DNA of 7,283 nucleotides, taken from the NCBI GenBank assembly GCA_007122045.1, contig SKJM01000683.1, positions 1 through 7,283 of the forward strand, in the 5' to 3' direction. Below are positions 1 to 5,919 of this stretch, piece after piece. Every line of letters begins with the position of its first letter. The first letter of the stretch is position 1. Origin of the DNA: Planctomycetales bacterium (GTDB lineage Bacteria; Planctomycetota; Planctomycetia; Pirellulales; Thermoguttaceae). The notes beneath the pieces were generated by a model. That model was given only the letters and a program-made list of their open reading frames with translations. It was not told the origin of the DNA and did not search any database. Made by a program: the position numbers and the translations under genes.

Positions 1-989
1 ACATGGGTGGGGGAGGGGGAAACTACAACGTCACGGTGTCGAACGGCGCAGCCCTCGAGAACGACGATTTCCGCTGGGACGGAAGCCCCGGAAAACCCTG
101 GTACGCTTCCGGCAACATCGTCCTCAACAACGGCACGCTCCGCTACCAGGGAACGACCGCAGCAGGCAGCAACGGCCGCGGCTTTACCATCGGCGCCGGC
201 GGTGCCACCCTGGACGCGGCGAACGCCGGCCAGAAGTGGACCCTTTCCCACCATCCCGACTCGCCCTCGCTCACGAGCACGGCCGGCGGGCTGCTCACCC
301 TGACCGGCGCGGGCGACGGCGAAATCGGCAAGGTCATTCCCGGCACCGGGGGTGTGCTGAAGACCGGCTCCGGCACGTGGACCCTCACGGCGGCCAACAC
401 GTACGGCGGCGGCACCACGGTCGGCGGCGGCACGCTGCTGGTCAACAATGCGTCCGGTTCCGGCACCGGCAGCGGGGCGGTAGACGTCAACGCCGGCGGC
501 ACGCTGGGCGGCACCGGCACGATCGGCGGCAACGTGTCCGTCCTCCAGGGCGGCGCGCTCGCGCCGGGAACCAGCCCGGGAACGCTGCACGTCCTCGGGA
601 ACCTCACCTTCGAGCCGGGCGCGTTCTTCGATGTTGACATCCTTGGCTCGGGCGAGGACAACGCCAATCTGCTGTTGATGGACGGCGGCCTGCTCACCGC
701 CGACGAAGCGACCATTCGCGTCAACCTCGGTTTCAGCCCCGTACTGGGTGAATCGTGGATCATCCTCGATGGGGCGGGAGACCGAAACGGCGAATTTAAC
801 CCCGAGGTCGCCCTGTTGGGTGGCTACAGCCTGACACCAGAAGGAGGGTCGTTTGCGGTCGGCTATGGAATGAGCGATGGCAGCCAGTGGGTCAGCGTGA
901 CCTTGGTCCCCGAGCCGGGCGCCTGGCTGTTGCTGCTTTCCGCGCTGGCGTGGGGGCTCCTGGTGCGCCGGCGACGGAGGCGGCTTTAG
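1..989 (+). CDS. PEP-CTERM surface protein with autotransporter-associated beta-strand repeat (5' truncated by window)
   Basis: This is the C-terminal 328 residues of a larger exported protein. The frame is open at the left edge, and the ATG at base 3 lies in a Gly run with no ribosome site, so the true start is upstream. The visible part is rich in Gly, Thr and Asn, with short alternating strands typical of a beta-helix passenger. Residues about 117-148 (GSGTWTLTAANTYGGGTTV and following) match the autotransporter-associated beta-strand repeat family (TIGR02601/PF12951). The next part, with GTGTIGGNV and APGTSPGTL, is the usual follow-on of that repeat. The end (residues 302-328) is a PEP-CTERM sorting signal: a VPEP motif, a hydrophobic helix of about 15 residues, then six Arg and a Leu. 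By family knowledge, an exosortase recognises such tails and the protein goes to the cell surface or matrix. No exosortase is in the window. Ligand and function are unknown. Confidence 0.88.
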   Translation, partial: MGGGGGNYNVTVSNGAALENDDFRWDGSPGKPWYASGNIVLNNGTLRYQGTTAAGSNGRGFTIGAGGATLDAANAGQKWTLSHHPDSPSLTSTAGGLLTLTGAGDGEIGKVIPGTGGVLKTGSGTWTLTAANTYGGGTTVGGGTLLVNNASGSGTGSGAVDVNAGGTLGGTGTIGGNVSVLQGGALAPGTSPGTLHVLGNLTFEPGAFFDVDILGSGEDNANLLLMDGGLLTADEATIRVNLGFSPVLGESWIILDGAGDRNGEFNPEVALLGGYSLTPEGGSFAVGYGMSDGSQWVSVTLVPEPGAWLLLLSALAWGLLVRRRRRRL

Positions 990-990
990 G

Positions 991-1004
991 TTTCGGATTT
1001 CGGA
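991..1004 (+). repeat. Two tandem TTTCGGA heptamers
   Basis: TTTCGGA occurs twice back to back in the spacer, starting two bases after the PEP-CTERM stop codon, and a partial TTCGAA-like echo follows at 1012-1017. Two units alone are weak evidence for a short tandem repeat, but the perfect tandem copy is visible. The second unit also supplies the 5' arm of the hairpin described for this spot. Confidence 0.4.
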
Positions 1005-1017
1005 TGCCGAATTCGAA
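992..1017 (+). terminator. Imperfect hairpin just after the PEP-CTERM stop, possible terminator
   Basis: The bases right after the stop codon form an interrupted inverted repeat. The inner stem is TTCGG (999-1003) with CCGAA (1007-1011) around an ATG loop. It extends outward through GA/TC and TTC/GAA pairs, with one mismatch and one bulged G. No T-run follows (the next bases are CTTGGGGGCAGG), so it is not a canonical intrinsic terminator. A second GC-only hairpin follows at 1029-1034/1045-1050 (GGCGCG/CGCGCC, 10-base loop). Either could end transcription of the upstream gene or simply be structured spacer. Confidence 0.25.
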
Positions 1018-1056
1018 CCTTGGGGGCAGGCGCGTTGCATGTTGCGCGCCCGGGGG

Positions 1057-1085
1057 TGGACGGGTGCCCGTGGCATCGGTACGAT
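1057..1085 (+). promoter_or_regulatory. Weak sigma-70-like promoter candidate upstream of the DUF1559 gene
   Basis: TGGACG (1057-1062) and TACGAT (1080-1085) are separated by exactly 17 bases, and each matches 4 of 6 consensus positions. Transcription would start near 1092 and leave a leader of about 140 bases before the ATG at 1235. The match is weak in a GC-rich background. The -35 core TGGAC and the 17-base spacing are the same as in the better candidate at 5566-5594, which is the only reason to list it. I see no other signal in the rest of the 990-1234 spacer. Confidence 0.2.
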
Positions 1086-1223
1086 ACGGTAAGCTAGCGG
1101 AGCCCACCTGCGCGTCGGAACGTCGGTTACGACGCCGAGGCTTGTAGGAAGCGGTTTGATGAGAGGTTGTGAGGCTCTCCGGCTTGTCCACTTTGGGGGC
1201 GTCGCCCCGGAATTGTGAAGGAA

Positions 1224-1227
1224 GGAG
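1224..1227 (+). promoter_or_regulatory. Shine-Dalgarno site of the DUF1559 gene
   Basis: GGAG within GAAGGAAGGAG lies 7 bases before the ATG at 1235. This is the clearest ribosome binding site in the window. It decides the start against an in-frame GTG at 1169, which would add 22 residues unlike a prepilin leader. Confidence 0.8.
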
Positions 1228-1234
1228 TATCGCA

Positions 1235-2257
1235 ATGATCGCCAACCGTCCGAAATCCCATAACCGCCATCCGGTATCGGCTTTTACCCTGGTGGAACTG
1301 CTGGTGGTCATCACCATCATCGGCATTTTGATTTCCCTTCTGCTGCCCGCGGTGCAGGCGGCCCGCGAGGCGGCCCGCCAGACGCAATGCCGCAACAACT
1401 TGCGGCAGATTGCGATTGCCACCGAGTCGCACGTGTCGGCGCACGGGTATTACCCCACCGGCGGCTGGGGCTGGTTCTGGGTGGGCGACGCCGACCGCGG
1501 TTTCGGCCCCGAGCAGCCCGGCGGGTGGCTCTACAACCTCCTGCCCTACCTCGAGCAGGAGGCCTTGCACGCGCTGCCCGGCGACGGGCAGCCGAACGCC
1601 CATAACCAGCAACAGTTGGACGGGGCCGTCCGATTGGTCAACACGCCGCTGTCGGTGATGAACTGCCCCACGCGGCGGCGGGTGACGTTGTACTCCCGGG
1701 CGCCGAACGCCACGCACGGGCCGACGTTCATCGCGTACAACGCCGGCACGAATTCTTCCGGTTTGGTGGCGCGGGGCGACTACGCGATGAACTCCGGCAC
1801 GGTGCGCAATGAGACTTTTCCGGGACCGTCCAATCTGAACGACGGCATCAACTGGTCGGAATCGCAATGGCCCGACGTGAGCAACATCGACGGCTTGGTC
1901 TACCAGCGCAGCCAGATCCTGCCCGCCCACGTGCGCGACGGGACGTCGAACACCATCTTGGCGGGCGAGAAGTACCTCGATCCGCTACGTTACTTCACGG
2001 GCACCTGCGGGGGCGACAACGAATGTATGTACAGCGGCTGGAACAACGACAACTGCCGCATCACCCGAGATCCGCCGCGCCAGGACACGCCCGGCTATTG
2101 CAATACGTTCATGTTCGGCGGCGCGCACGCGGGCAGGGCCAACTTCGCCTTCGCCGACGGCGCGGTGCGCGCCATCAGCTACTCGATCGACCGCGAGGTG
2201 TTCCGGCGGCTCGGCACCCGCGCGGGAGGGCAAGTGATCGAAGGGGCCGGCTTCTAG
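1235..2257 (+). CDS. DUF1559 prepilin-like protein (H-x9-DG family)
   Basis: A 340-residue protein with a type IV prepilin N-terminus. A basic leader of 16 residues is followed by FTLVELLVVITIIGIL, with Glu21 at mature position +5 and a hydrophobic helix to about residue 40. Next comes the family's typical segment LLPAVQAAREAARQTQCRNNLRQI. The C-terminus carries a perfect H-x9-DG motif (His298 to Asp308-Gly309, within AHAGRANFAFADGAVR), which defines the prepilin-processing-associated DUF1559 family (PF07596). Prepilin peptidase should cut between Ala16 and Phe17; most homologues have Gly at that -1 position. Such proteins are expected to sit in the cell envelope as pseudopilin-like subunits, with the large C-terminal domain outside the membrane, but their role in Planctomycetota is not established. 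The strong ribosome site at 1224-1227 fixes the start. The gene has its own spacer on both sides and is followed by a hairpin, so it is probably transcribed alone. Confidence 0.93.
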   Translation: MIANRPKSHNRHPVSAFTLVELLVVITIIGILISLLLPAVQAAREAARQTQCRNNLRQIAIATESHVSAHGYYPTGGWGWFWVGDADRGFGPEQPGGWLYNLLPYLEQEALHALPGDGQPNAHNQQQLDGAVRLVNTPLSVMNCPTRRRVTLYSRAPNATHGPTFIAYNAGTNSSGLVARGDYAMNSGTVRNETFPGPSNLNDGINWSESQWPDVSNIDGLVYQRSQILPAHVRDGTSNTILAGEKYLDPLRYFTGTCGGDNECMYSGWNNDNCRITRDPPRQDTPGYCNTFMFGGAHAGRANFAFADGAVRAISYSIDREVFRRLGTRAGGQVIEGAGF

Positions 2258-2265
2258 GGCCGCGC

Positions 2266-2287
2266 CCCGGGAACGGTTGCTCCCGGG
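2266..2287 (+). terminator. GC-rich hairpin after the DUF1559 stop, likely terminator-type structure
   Basis: CCCGGGA (2266-2272) and TCCCGGG (2281-2287) form a perfect 7-base-pair stem around an 8-base loop, starting 9 bases after the stop codon. No T-run follows (next is CTTGCCCCC), so it is not a full intrinsic terminator. Its placement in the short spacer before thiL suggests transcription ending or 3'-end protection. Confidence 0.4.
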
Positions 2288-2323
2288 CTTGCCCCCGGCA
2301 GACTGTGGGGCGATACTGAGGGT

Positions 2324-3247
2324 ATGGAATCCGACTTGATCACCTGGCTGCGCCGCCGCCTGCCGCCCCACCCCCTGTTGCGCCTCGGACCCGGCGACGA
2401 CGCGGCCGTGCTCCGCATGGCCGATATGGCCGAGTGTGCGGTGACCGTCGACCTGCTCAGCGACGGGGTGGATTTCCAACTCGATCAGATCGACCCCCGG
2501 CGTGCGGGCCGCAAGGCGCTGGCGGTGAACCTCAGCGACCTGGCTGCCATAGCCGCGCGGCCGCTGGCCGGAGTGGTGTCGGTGTGCCTGCCCCGGTCGG
2601 GTGGCTTCGACTTGGCCAAGGCGCTGGTCGAGGGGATGCTCCCGCTGGCCGAGAAGTACGACGTGGCCATCGCCGGCGGCGATACGAATAGCTGGGACGG
2701 CCCGCTGGTGATCAGCGTCACCCTGCTCGGGGCGGTGACCGGGCGCGGTCCCTTGCGGCGCGACGGCGCGCGGCTGGGCGACCGCATTCTGGTCACCGGC
2801 GCGCTGGGCGGCAGCCTCCTTGGACGGCACCTCGACTTCGAGCCCCGCGTGCGCGAGGCCCTGCTGTTGAACGAGCGATACCGGCTTCACGCGGGCATCG
2901 ACGTCAGCGACGGCCTGTCGGTCGACCTGGCCCACCTGGCCGAGGCCAGCGGCTGCGGGGCCGTACTGCACACGACCAGCGTGCCGATCCACGACGATGC
3001 CCGGCGGCTGGCCCGCGACCGGGCCGACGGGCCGACCCCGCTCGAGCGCGCCCTGAACGACGGCGAAGATTTCGAGTTGATCCTCGCCGTCCGGCCCAGC
3101 GTGGCCGAAACGCTGCTCGCCGAACAACCGCTCGACGTTCCGCTGACCGACGTCGGCGAGTTCGTCGCGGAACCCGGCTTGTGGCAGGTCGACGTGCGGG
3201 GCGCCCGGCGCGAATTGGTGCCGCGCGGATGGGAACACCCGTTGTAA
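2324..3247 (+). CDS. thiL: Thiamine-monophosphate kinase ThiL
   Basis: ThiL phosphorylates thiamine monophosphate with ATP to give thiamine diphosphate, the last step of cofactor synthesis in the cytoplasm. The 307-residue protein shows the AIRS/PurM-like fold in order: GPGDDAAV (residues 22-29, metal-binding Asp pair), VDLLSDGVDF (42-51), KALAVNLSDLAAIAARP (64-80), AGGDTN (117-122), DVSDGLSVDLAHLAEASGCGA (193-213) and LNDGEDFEL (244-252). The metal-binding Asp residues all appear present. Two motifs are unusual: the family normally has EGVHF where this has SDGVDF, and typically GADP where this has AARP. Length is slightly below the common 320-330. The ATG at 2324 has only a GAGGG one base upstream, too close for a good ribosome site, so the start is likely but not proven. 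tsaE follows closely and probably shares the transcript. Another AIRS-family enzyme (SelD, HypE, PurM) is less likely because the motif order fits ThiL. Confidence 0.9.
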   Translation: MESDLITWLRRRLPPHPLLRLGPGDDAAVLRMADMAECAVTVDLLSDGVDFQLDQIDPRRAGRKALAVNLSDLAAIAARPLAGVVSVCLPRSGGFDLAKALVEGMLPLAEKYDVAIAGGDTNSWDGPLVISVTLLGAVTGRGPLRRDGARLGDRILVTGALGGSLLGRHLDFEPRVREALLLNERYRLHAGIDVSDGLSVDLAHLAEASGCGAVLHTTSVPIHDDARRLARDRADGPTPLERALNDGEDFELILAVRPSVAETLLAEQPLDVPLTDVGEFVAEPGLWQVDVRGARRELVPRGWEHPL

Positions 3248-3253
3248 CCGCTC

Positions 3254-3260
3254 GGGGGAG
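3254..3260 (+). promoter_or_regulatory. Shine-Dalgarno site that decides the tsaE start
   Basis: GGGGGAG ends 8 bases before the TTG at 3269, an ideal distance. The in-frame GTG at 3260 shares its G with this site and so cannot use it. The in-frame GTG at 3278 would be 17 bases away. The site therefore favours TTG 3269 as start. Confidence 0.55.
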
Positions 3261-3268
3261 TGCCCTCT

Positions 3269-3763
3269 TTGCACATCGTGGAAGCCTTCACCATCGACGC
3301 ACGAACGGAAGCCGACACGGCCCGGCTGGGCGCCCTGCTGGCCGAGGTCCTGCCCGCGGGCGCCACGGTGGCCCTGTGCGGTACGCTCGGGGCCGGCAAG
3401 ACGCGGCTGGTGCAGGCCGTGGCCGCGGCCCTGGGGGTGCCGCCGGGCGAGGTGGCCAGCCCCACCTTCGTGCTCATCAAGGAATATGCCGGCCGGCTGC
3501 CCCTCTACCACTTCGACGCCTACCGCATTCGCGACGACGACGAGTTCTTGGAACTCGGGCCCGACGAGTATTTCGAGAGCGGCGGGCTGGTGTTCGTCGA
3601 GTGGGCCGACCGCGTGCGCGACTGCCTGCCGCGCGAGCACTTGCAGTTCGACGTCGAAATCGCCGGCCCCGAAGCGCGCCGGTTTACGCTCCGGGCAGTC
3701 GGCGGCCGATACCAGCCGGTGGTCGAGCGGCTGGCCAGGCGATGGCCTCAGCGGAAAATATAG
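3269..3763 (+). CDS. tsaE: tRNA threonylcarbamoyladenosine biosynthesis ATPase TsaE
   Basis: TsaE is the small ATPase that works with TsaB and TsaD to transfer threonylcarbamoyl to A37 of ANN-decoding tRNAs (t6A modification) in the cytoplasm. With the TTG start the protein has 164 residues, close to the usual 150-165. Visible motifs are Walker A GTLGAGKT (38-45), ASPTF (63-67, switch region), HFDAYR (81-86), the acidic RIRDDDEFLELG segment, and VEWADRV (110-116), which together are diagnostic of the family (PF02367). A GTG at 3260 would add three residues, but the ribosome site favours 3269. It lies 21 bases behind thiL, so the two are probably cotranscribed, although the pathways are unrelated. 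tsaB and tsaD are not in the window. Its last 16 bases overlap the end of the minus-strand gene, with no terminator between them. Confidence 0.94.
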   Translation: MHIVEAFTIDARTEADTARLGALLAEVLPAGATVALCGTLGAGKTRLVQAVAAALGVPPGEVASPTFVLIKEYAGRLPLYHFDAYRIRDDDEFLELGPDEYFESGGLVFVEWADRVRDCLPREHLQFDVEIAGPEARRFTLRAVGGRYQPVVERLARRWPQRKI

Positions 3764-5346
3764 CGTCTTGGCCCGGAACGGTTCGACGTATCGCCCAAGG
3801 GGCGGACCTCGCGAACGCGAACCCGCGGCGGCGCGCGGTCGAGCACGACCGGCTTGCTCGTCTCGAACGCGCCGATATTCCCCGCCGCGTCGCGGGCTTC
3901 CAAACGGAGGTAGATCGTGTCAAAGTCCTTGGCGGGCAACGGCCAGGCGTAACGGCCGGTGTTGGGCAGGTCCTTTGCAATGACGGTCCAGGGCCCGCCG
4001 GGGCGGGGGCTGTAGGCCAGGCTGATGGGCGCCTCGGCCAGTTGCTCATCTTCGGCCGTCCACTGGATGATCAGGTGGTCGGCCTCGGGGCCGGCACCCT
4101 CTTCCGCCGAGAGGATTCGCGCGACCGGCTTGGTCAGGTCGACGCGGACCCAGATGTCGGGCGGATCGTCCGGCTGGGGCTTGCGGCCCGATCCCCGCCG
4201 GGTGTGCACGACGATCCGAAAGCCGTACGTGCCTTCCGCGTCGACTTTGGCCAGGAGGGGGCTGCGGCCCTTCTGGTGCAGGGAGATGCTTCGCCAAGTG
4301 CGCCCGCCGTCGCGGGTCGCCCACAACTCGACGTGCGAAATCGAAGCCGGGTCGACCGAGTCGACGTCGAAGTCGAGTTCGAACAGGCGGGCATTGACCG
4401 CGCGCACGTCCTCGGAATGGGGCGAGGTCCACGTCACGTCGGCCCTTGGGGCGGCCTCCTCGGGCCGGTATTGATGGGCCAGCGGCGGATGCGGCCGGGC
4501 CGGCCAGGGCCGCGTGGATACGTCGGCCGTCCCTTCTGCCGCCACCGCTTCCTCGGCGTCTTTCTCTGATTCCGCGGGCCAGGGCTGACCGTACCTGCGG
4601 CCGGCCGGGGGTTCGACCGCCGCTGTCGCGTCGGGCGAGGGCGCTCCGGCCGACCGGTCCGGCGGCGCCGATCCGACCGCTTCAACGGTAGCGGTAGCCT
4701 CGGACCGATTCGCGGCCCGATCGACGGCCTCGACCCGGACCTCGAGGTCGCCTGCATTGGGGTCGGGCCACCAGGTAACCTCCCCCAGGGTGGTATCGCC
4801 CGACCGCGAGTGGTGGTGGCTTCCCAGCGCCACGTCCTGCCAGTGCGGATCTTCGGCGGCGCGGTAGGCAAGAGAAACCCCACCGGAAGGGAGGTTGGCG
4901 TCGACGATGCGCCACCGGGCGGTTACGGCGCCGCCGTCGCTACGCCAGGCGGAAACGTGGACCTGCGGCGGGGTGGTATCGACTCGGACCCGCAGCCCGG
5001 GCACACCGGTAAACCGCGGCCACAAGTTACCCGCCCCATCTCGGCTTTGTATCGTGAACCAGTACTCCCCGTCGGCGTCGGCCTCAAAGACGAAGTAGCC
5101 CTTCTCTGGAGGGGACTGCCCATGGTGGTTCCAATTTTCGCCCCGGTCGCGCGAGTAGAACAGCACCACTCCGACCGGCGCGGAGGCCGGGTCGCCGGCC
5201 GGCGGTATGCTGAAGGGGATGGCAAAGGCGGTTCGCTGGGTCACGATAGGCTCGGGCAGCGGGGCGCGCGACTCGTCGGCCCCGCCTGCCGACGGGCCGA
5301 GAAAGGCCATCGCGACGATAGGCCCGATCCATCCGAACAGCAACAT
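3748..5346 (-). CDS. Exported protein with duplicated Ig/FN3-like beta-sandwich units, function unknown
   Basis: A 532-residue protein with a probable signal peptide: hydrophobic residues 1-20, then SAGGA before DES with likely cleavage near Ala23. No enzyme motif is visible. It contains two copies of a two-part unit. Part A has a strand pair like FYSRDRGENWNHHG (63-76) and ELWATRDGGRTWRSIS (340-355), then a D-A-D/E-G-x-Y-x-F stretch (90-97; 369-376). Part B starts at RVDTTPP (121-127) or RVDLTKP (401-407), then has RWRIVDANL/QWTAEDEQL, VSLAYR/ISLAYS, a G/H-x-W, and ends VEAVDRAAN (205-213) or LEARDAAGN (482-490). A Pro/Ala/Glu-rich linker (about 226-310) joins the copies. Such TTPP and D-x-A-G-N signatures are common in extracellular bacterial Ig-like or fibronectin-like domains. 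The ATG at 5346 has AAAGGGA 7 bases upstream. An in-frame ATG at 5394 would add 16 residues containing Arg, and the shorter n-region has no basic residue, so the start is open. Confidence 0.82.
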   Translation of the reverse strand: MLLFGWIGPIVAMAFLGPSAGGADESRAPLPEPIVTQRTAFAIPFSIPPAGDPASAPVGVVLFYSRDRGENWNHHGQSPPEKGYFVFEADADGEYWFTIQSRDGAGNLWPRFTGVPGLRVRVDTTPPQVHVSAWRSDGGAVTARWRIVDANLPSGGVSLAYRAAEDPHWQDVALGSHHHSRSGDTTLGEVTWWPDPNAGDLEVRVEAVDRAANRSEATATVEAVGSAPPDRSAGAPSPDATAAVEPPAGRRYGQPWPAESEKDAEEAVAAEGTADVSTRPWPARPHPPLAHQYRPEEAAPRADVTWTSPHSEDVRAVNARLFELDFDVDSVDPASISHVELWATRDGGRTWRSISLHQKGRSPLLAKVDAEGTYGFRIVVHTRRGSGRKPQPDDPPDIWVRVDLTKPVARILSAEEGAGPEADHLIIQWTAEDEQLAEAPISLAYSPRPGGPWTVIAKDLPNTGRYAWPLPAKDFDTIYLRLEARDAAGNIGAFETSKPVVLDRAPPRVRVREVRPLGDTSNRSGPRRYIFR

Positions 5347-5565
5347 GCAACAGTCCCTTTCCGCTCCTCGCCCGAAAGGCCACCAAGCGGGCATACTCCC
5401 GCGCCATTGGTATCGGCCTAGATGTTCGGGCGACTTGAGGCACGCCTGCGGAGAAAACCGACTAGGAAACTTGCGGTACTTAGGCAGCGCAGGGCGCCCG
5501 GGTCGTTGTTTAGTGTTCGCGGCCCCGCATACGGTGTTCGGCCACGCCCCGGTCGTCCGCCCGAC
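5347..5565. other. Divergent intergenic region, no gene seen
   Basis: This stretch separates the minus-strand exported protein from the plus-strand small membrane protein. Frames crossing it have no plausible start signal or recognisable domain; they are extensions of the flanking genes. It holds an 8-base palindrome GGGCGCCC (5492-5499) and a GTGTTCG direct repeat at 5513 and 5534 (21 bases apart). Both are of a kind expected by chance here. I find no convincing minus-strand promoter. Confidence 0.6.
5354..5360 (-). promoter_or_regulatory. Shine-Dalgarno-like site of the minus-strand exported protein
   Basis: On the minus strand AAAGGGA ends 7 bases before the ATG at 5346. The competing in-frame ATG at 5394 has GGGAG only one base upstream, too close to work well. 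This favours 5346 despite the lack of basic residues at the start of its signal peptide. Confidence 0.45.
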
Positions 5566-5594
5566 TGGACTTTTCCTCTCCGAGCGTGCATAAT
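5566..5594 (+). promoter_or_regulatory. Sigma-70-type promoter candidate for the small membrane protein (and perhaps clpX)
   Basis: TGGACT (5566-5571, 4 of 6 matches to TTGACA) and CATAAT (5589-5594, 5 of 6 matches to TATAAT) are separated by exactly 17 bases. The -10 lies in a small AT-rich island, GCATAATAACTCA, which stands out in this GC-rich sequence. Transcription would begin around 5601. That would make the in-frame GTG at 5602 leaderless and gives the ATG at 5629 a leader of about 28 bases. Confidence 0.45.
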
Positions 5595-5628
5595 AACTCA
5601 GGTGGCAATCGACGCGTTCAACGGGGCG

Positions 5629-5919
5629 ATGGGGCAGCCGGCGCCGGTAGGCGTCGCCGGATGGTTGCTGCGCAGCGGCATCGAGGAACTTGTCCTCGGG
5701 CTGGCGGGGCTTGCCATCTTGATTGCATTGGCCGTTTACGTGCTCGCGAAAATCCGCCCGCACTCCGCACAACACGAACACGACGCCCACCAATGGATGG
5801 CGAAATTCCGCGAACTGCATTCCCAGGGTGGGCTGAGCGACGAGGAATACCGAACAATAAAAGGCACCTTCAACAAGCAGCTACGGCAAGAGCTGGACGA
5901 TGACAACGGCGAGGAGTAG
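5629..5919 (+). CDS. Small single-span membrane protein with SHOCT-like C-terminus
   Basis: A 96-residue protein with one clear membrane helix (about residues 20-41, LVLGLAGLAILIALAVYVL) ending in a basic KIR, then a His-rich hydrophilic stretch (45-54). The C-terminal segment WMAKFRELHSQGGLSDEEYRTIKG resembles a SHOCT domain: a Leu/Phe-rich short helix, G-G-L-S/T-D-E-E-Y/F, then a second helix ending in acidic residues. SHOCT domains are short oligomerisation-type tails, often on membrane proteins of unknown role. The C-terminus should face the cytoplasm by the positive-inside rule. ATG 5629 is chosen because the promoter candidate places the transcript start near 5601; its ribosome site is poor (GGGG two bases away). 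GTG 5602 would add 9 residues, and an open frame back to 5422 has no support. The gene lies 152 bases before clpX on the same strand. Function is not known. Confidence 0.75.
   Translation: MGQPAPVGVAGWLLRSGIEELVLGLAGLAILIALAVYVLAKIRPHSAQHEHDAHQWMAKFRELHSQGGLSDEEYRTIKGTFNKQLRQELDDDNGEE

Noticed and set aside
1127..1930. 267-residue minus-strand open frame over the DUF1559 gene
   Set aside because: Composition is that of a shadow frame (RR, GV, HQ runs), and it is antisense to a gene with prepilin and H-x9-DG signatures.
1985..3640. 551-residue open frame on the minus strand across the DUF1559, thiL and tsaE genes
   Set aside because: It has no recognisable domain, is full of Gln/Arg/Ala/His low-complexity sequence, and lies opposite three clearly real genes. 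It is a by-product of high GC.
3181..4569. 462-residue open frame on the plus strand across tsaE and the minus-strand exported protein
   Set aside because: Arg/Gly/Ala-rich without motifs, overlaps tsaE in another frame and is antisense to the duplicated beta-sandwich protein, which shows clear domain periodicity.
5513..5540. GTGTTCG direct repeat, 21 bases apart, upstream of the promoter candidate
   Set aside because: The two-turn spacing is suggestive of a regulator site, but one or two 7-base repeats are expected by chance in about 250 bases, and there is no symmetry or third copy.
5347..5820. Upstream extension of the minus-strand exported protein by 158 residues
   Set aside because: It would cover the small membrane protein gene and its promoter candidate and bury the signal peptide inside the protein. 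Starts at 5346 or 5394 fit export.
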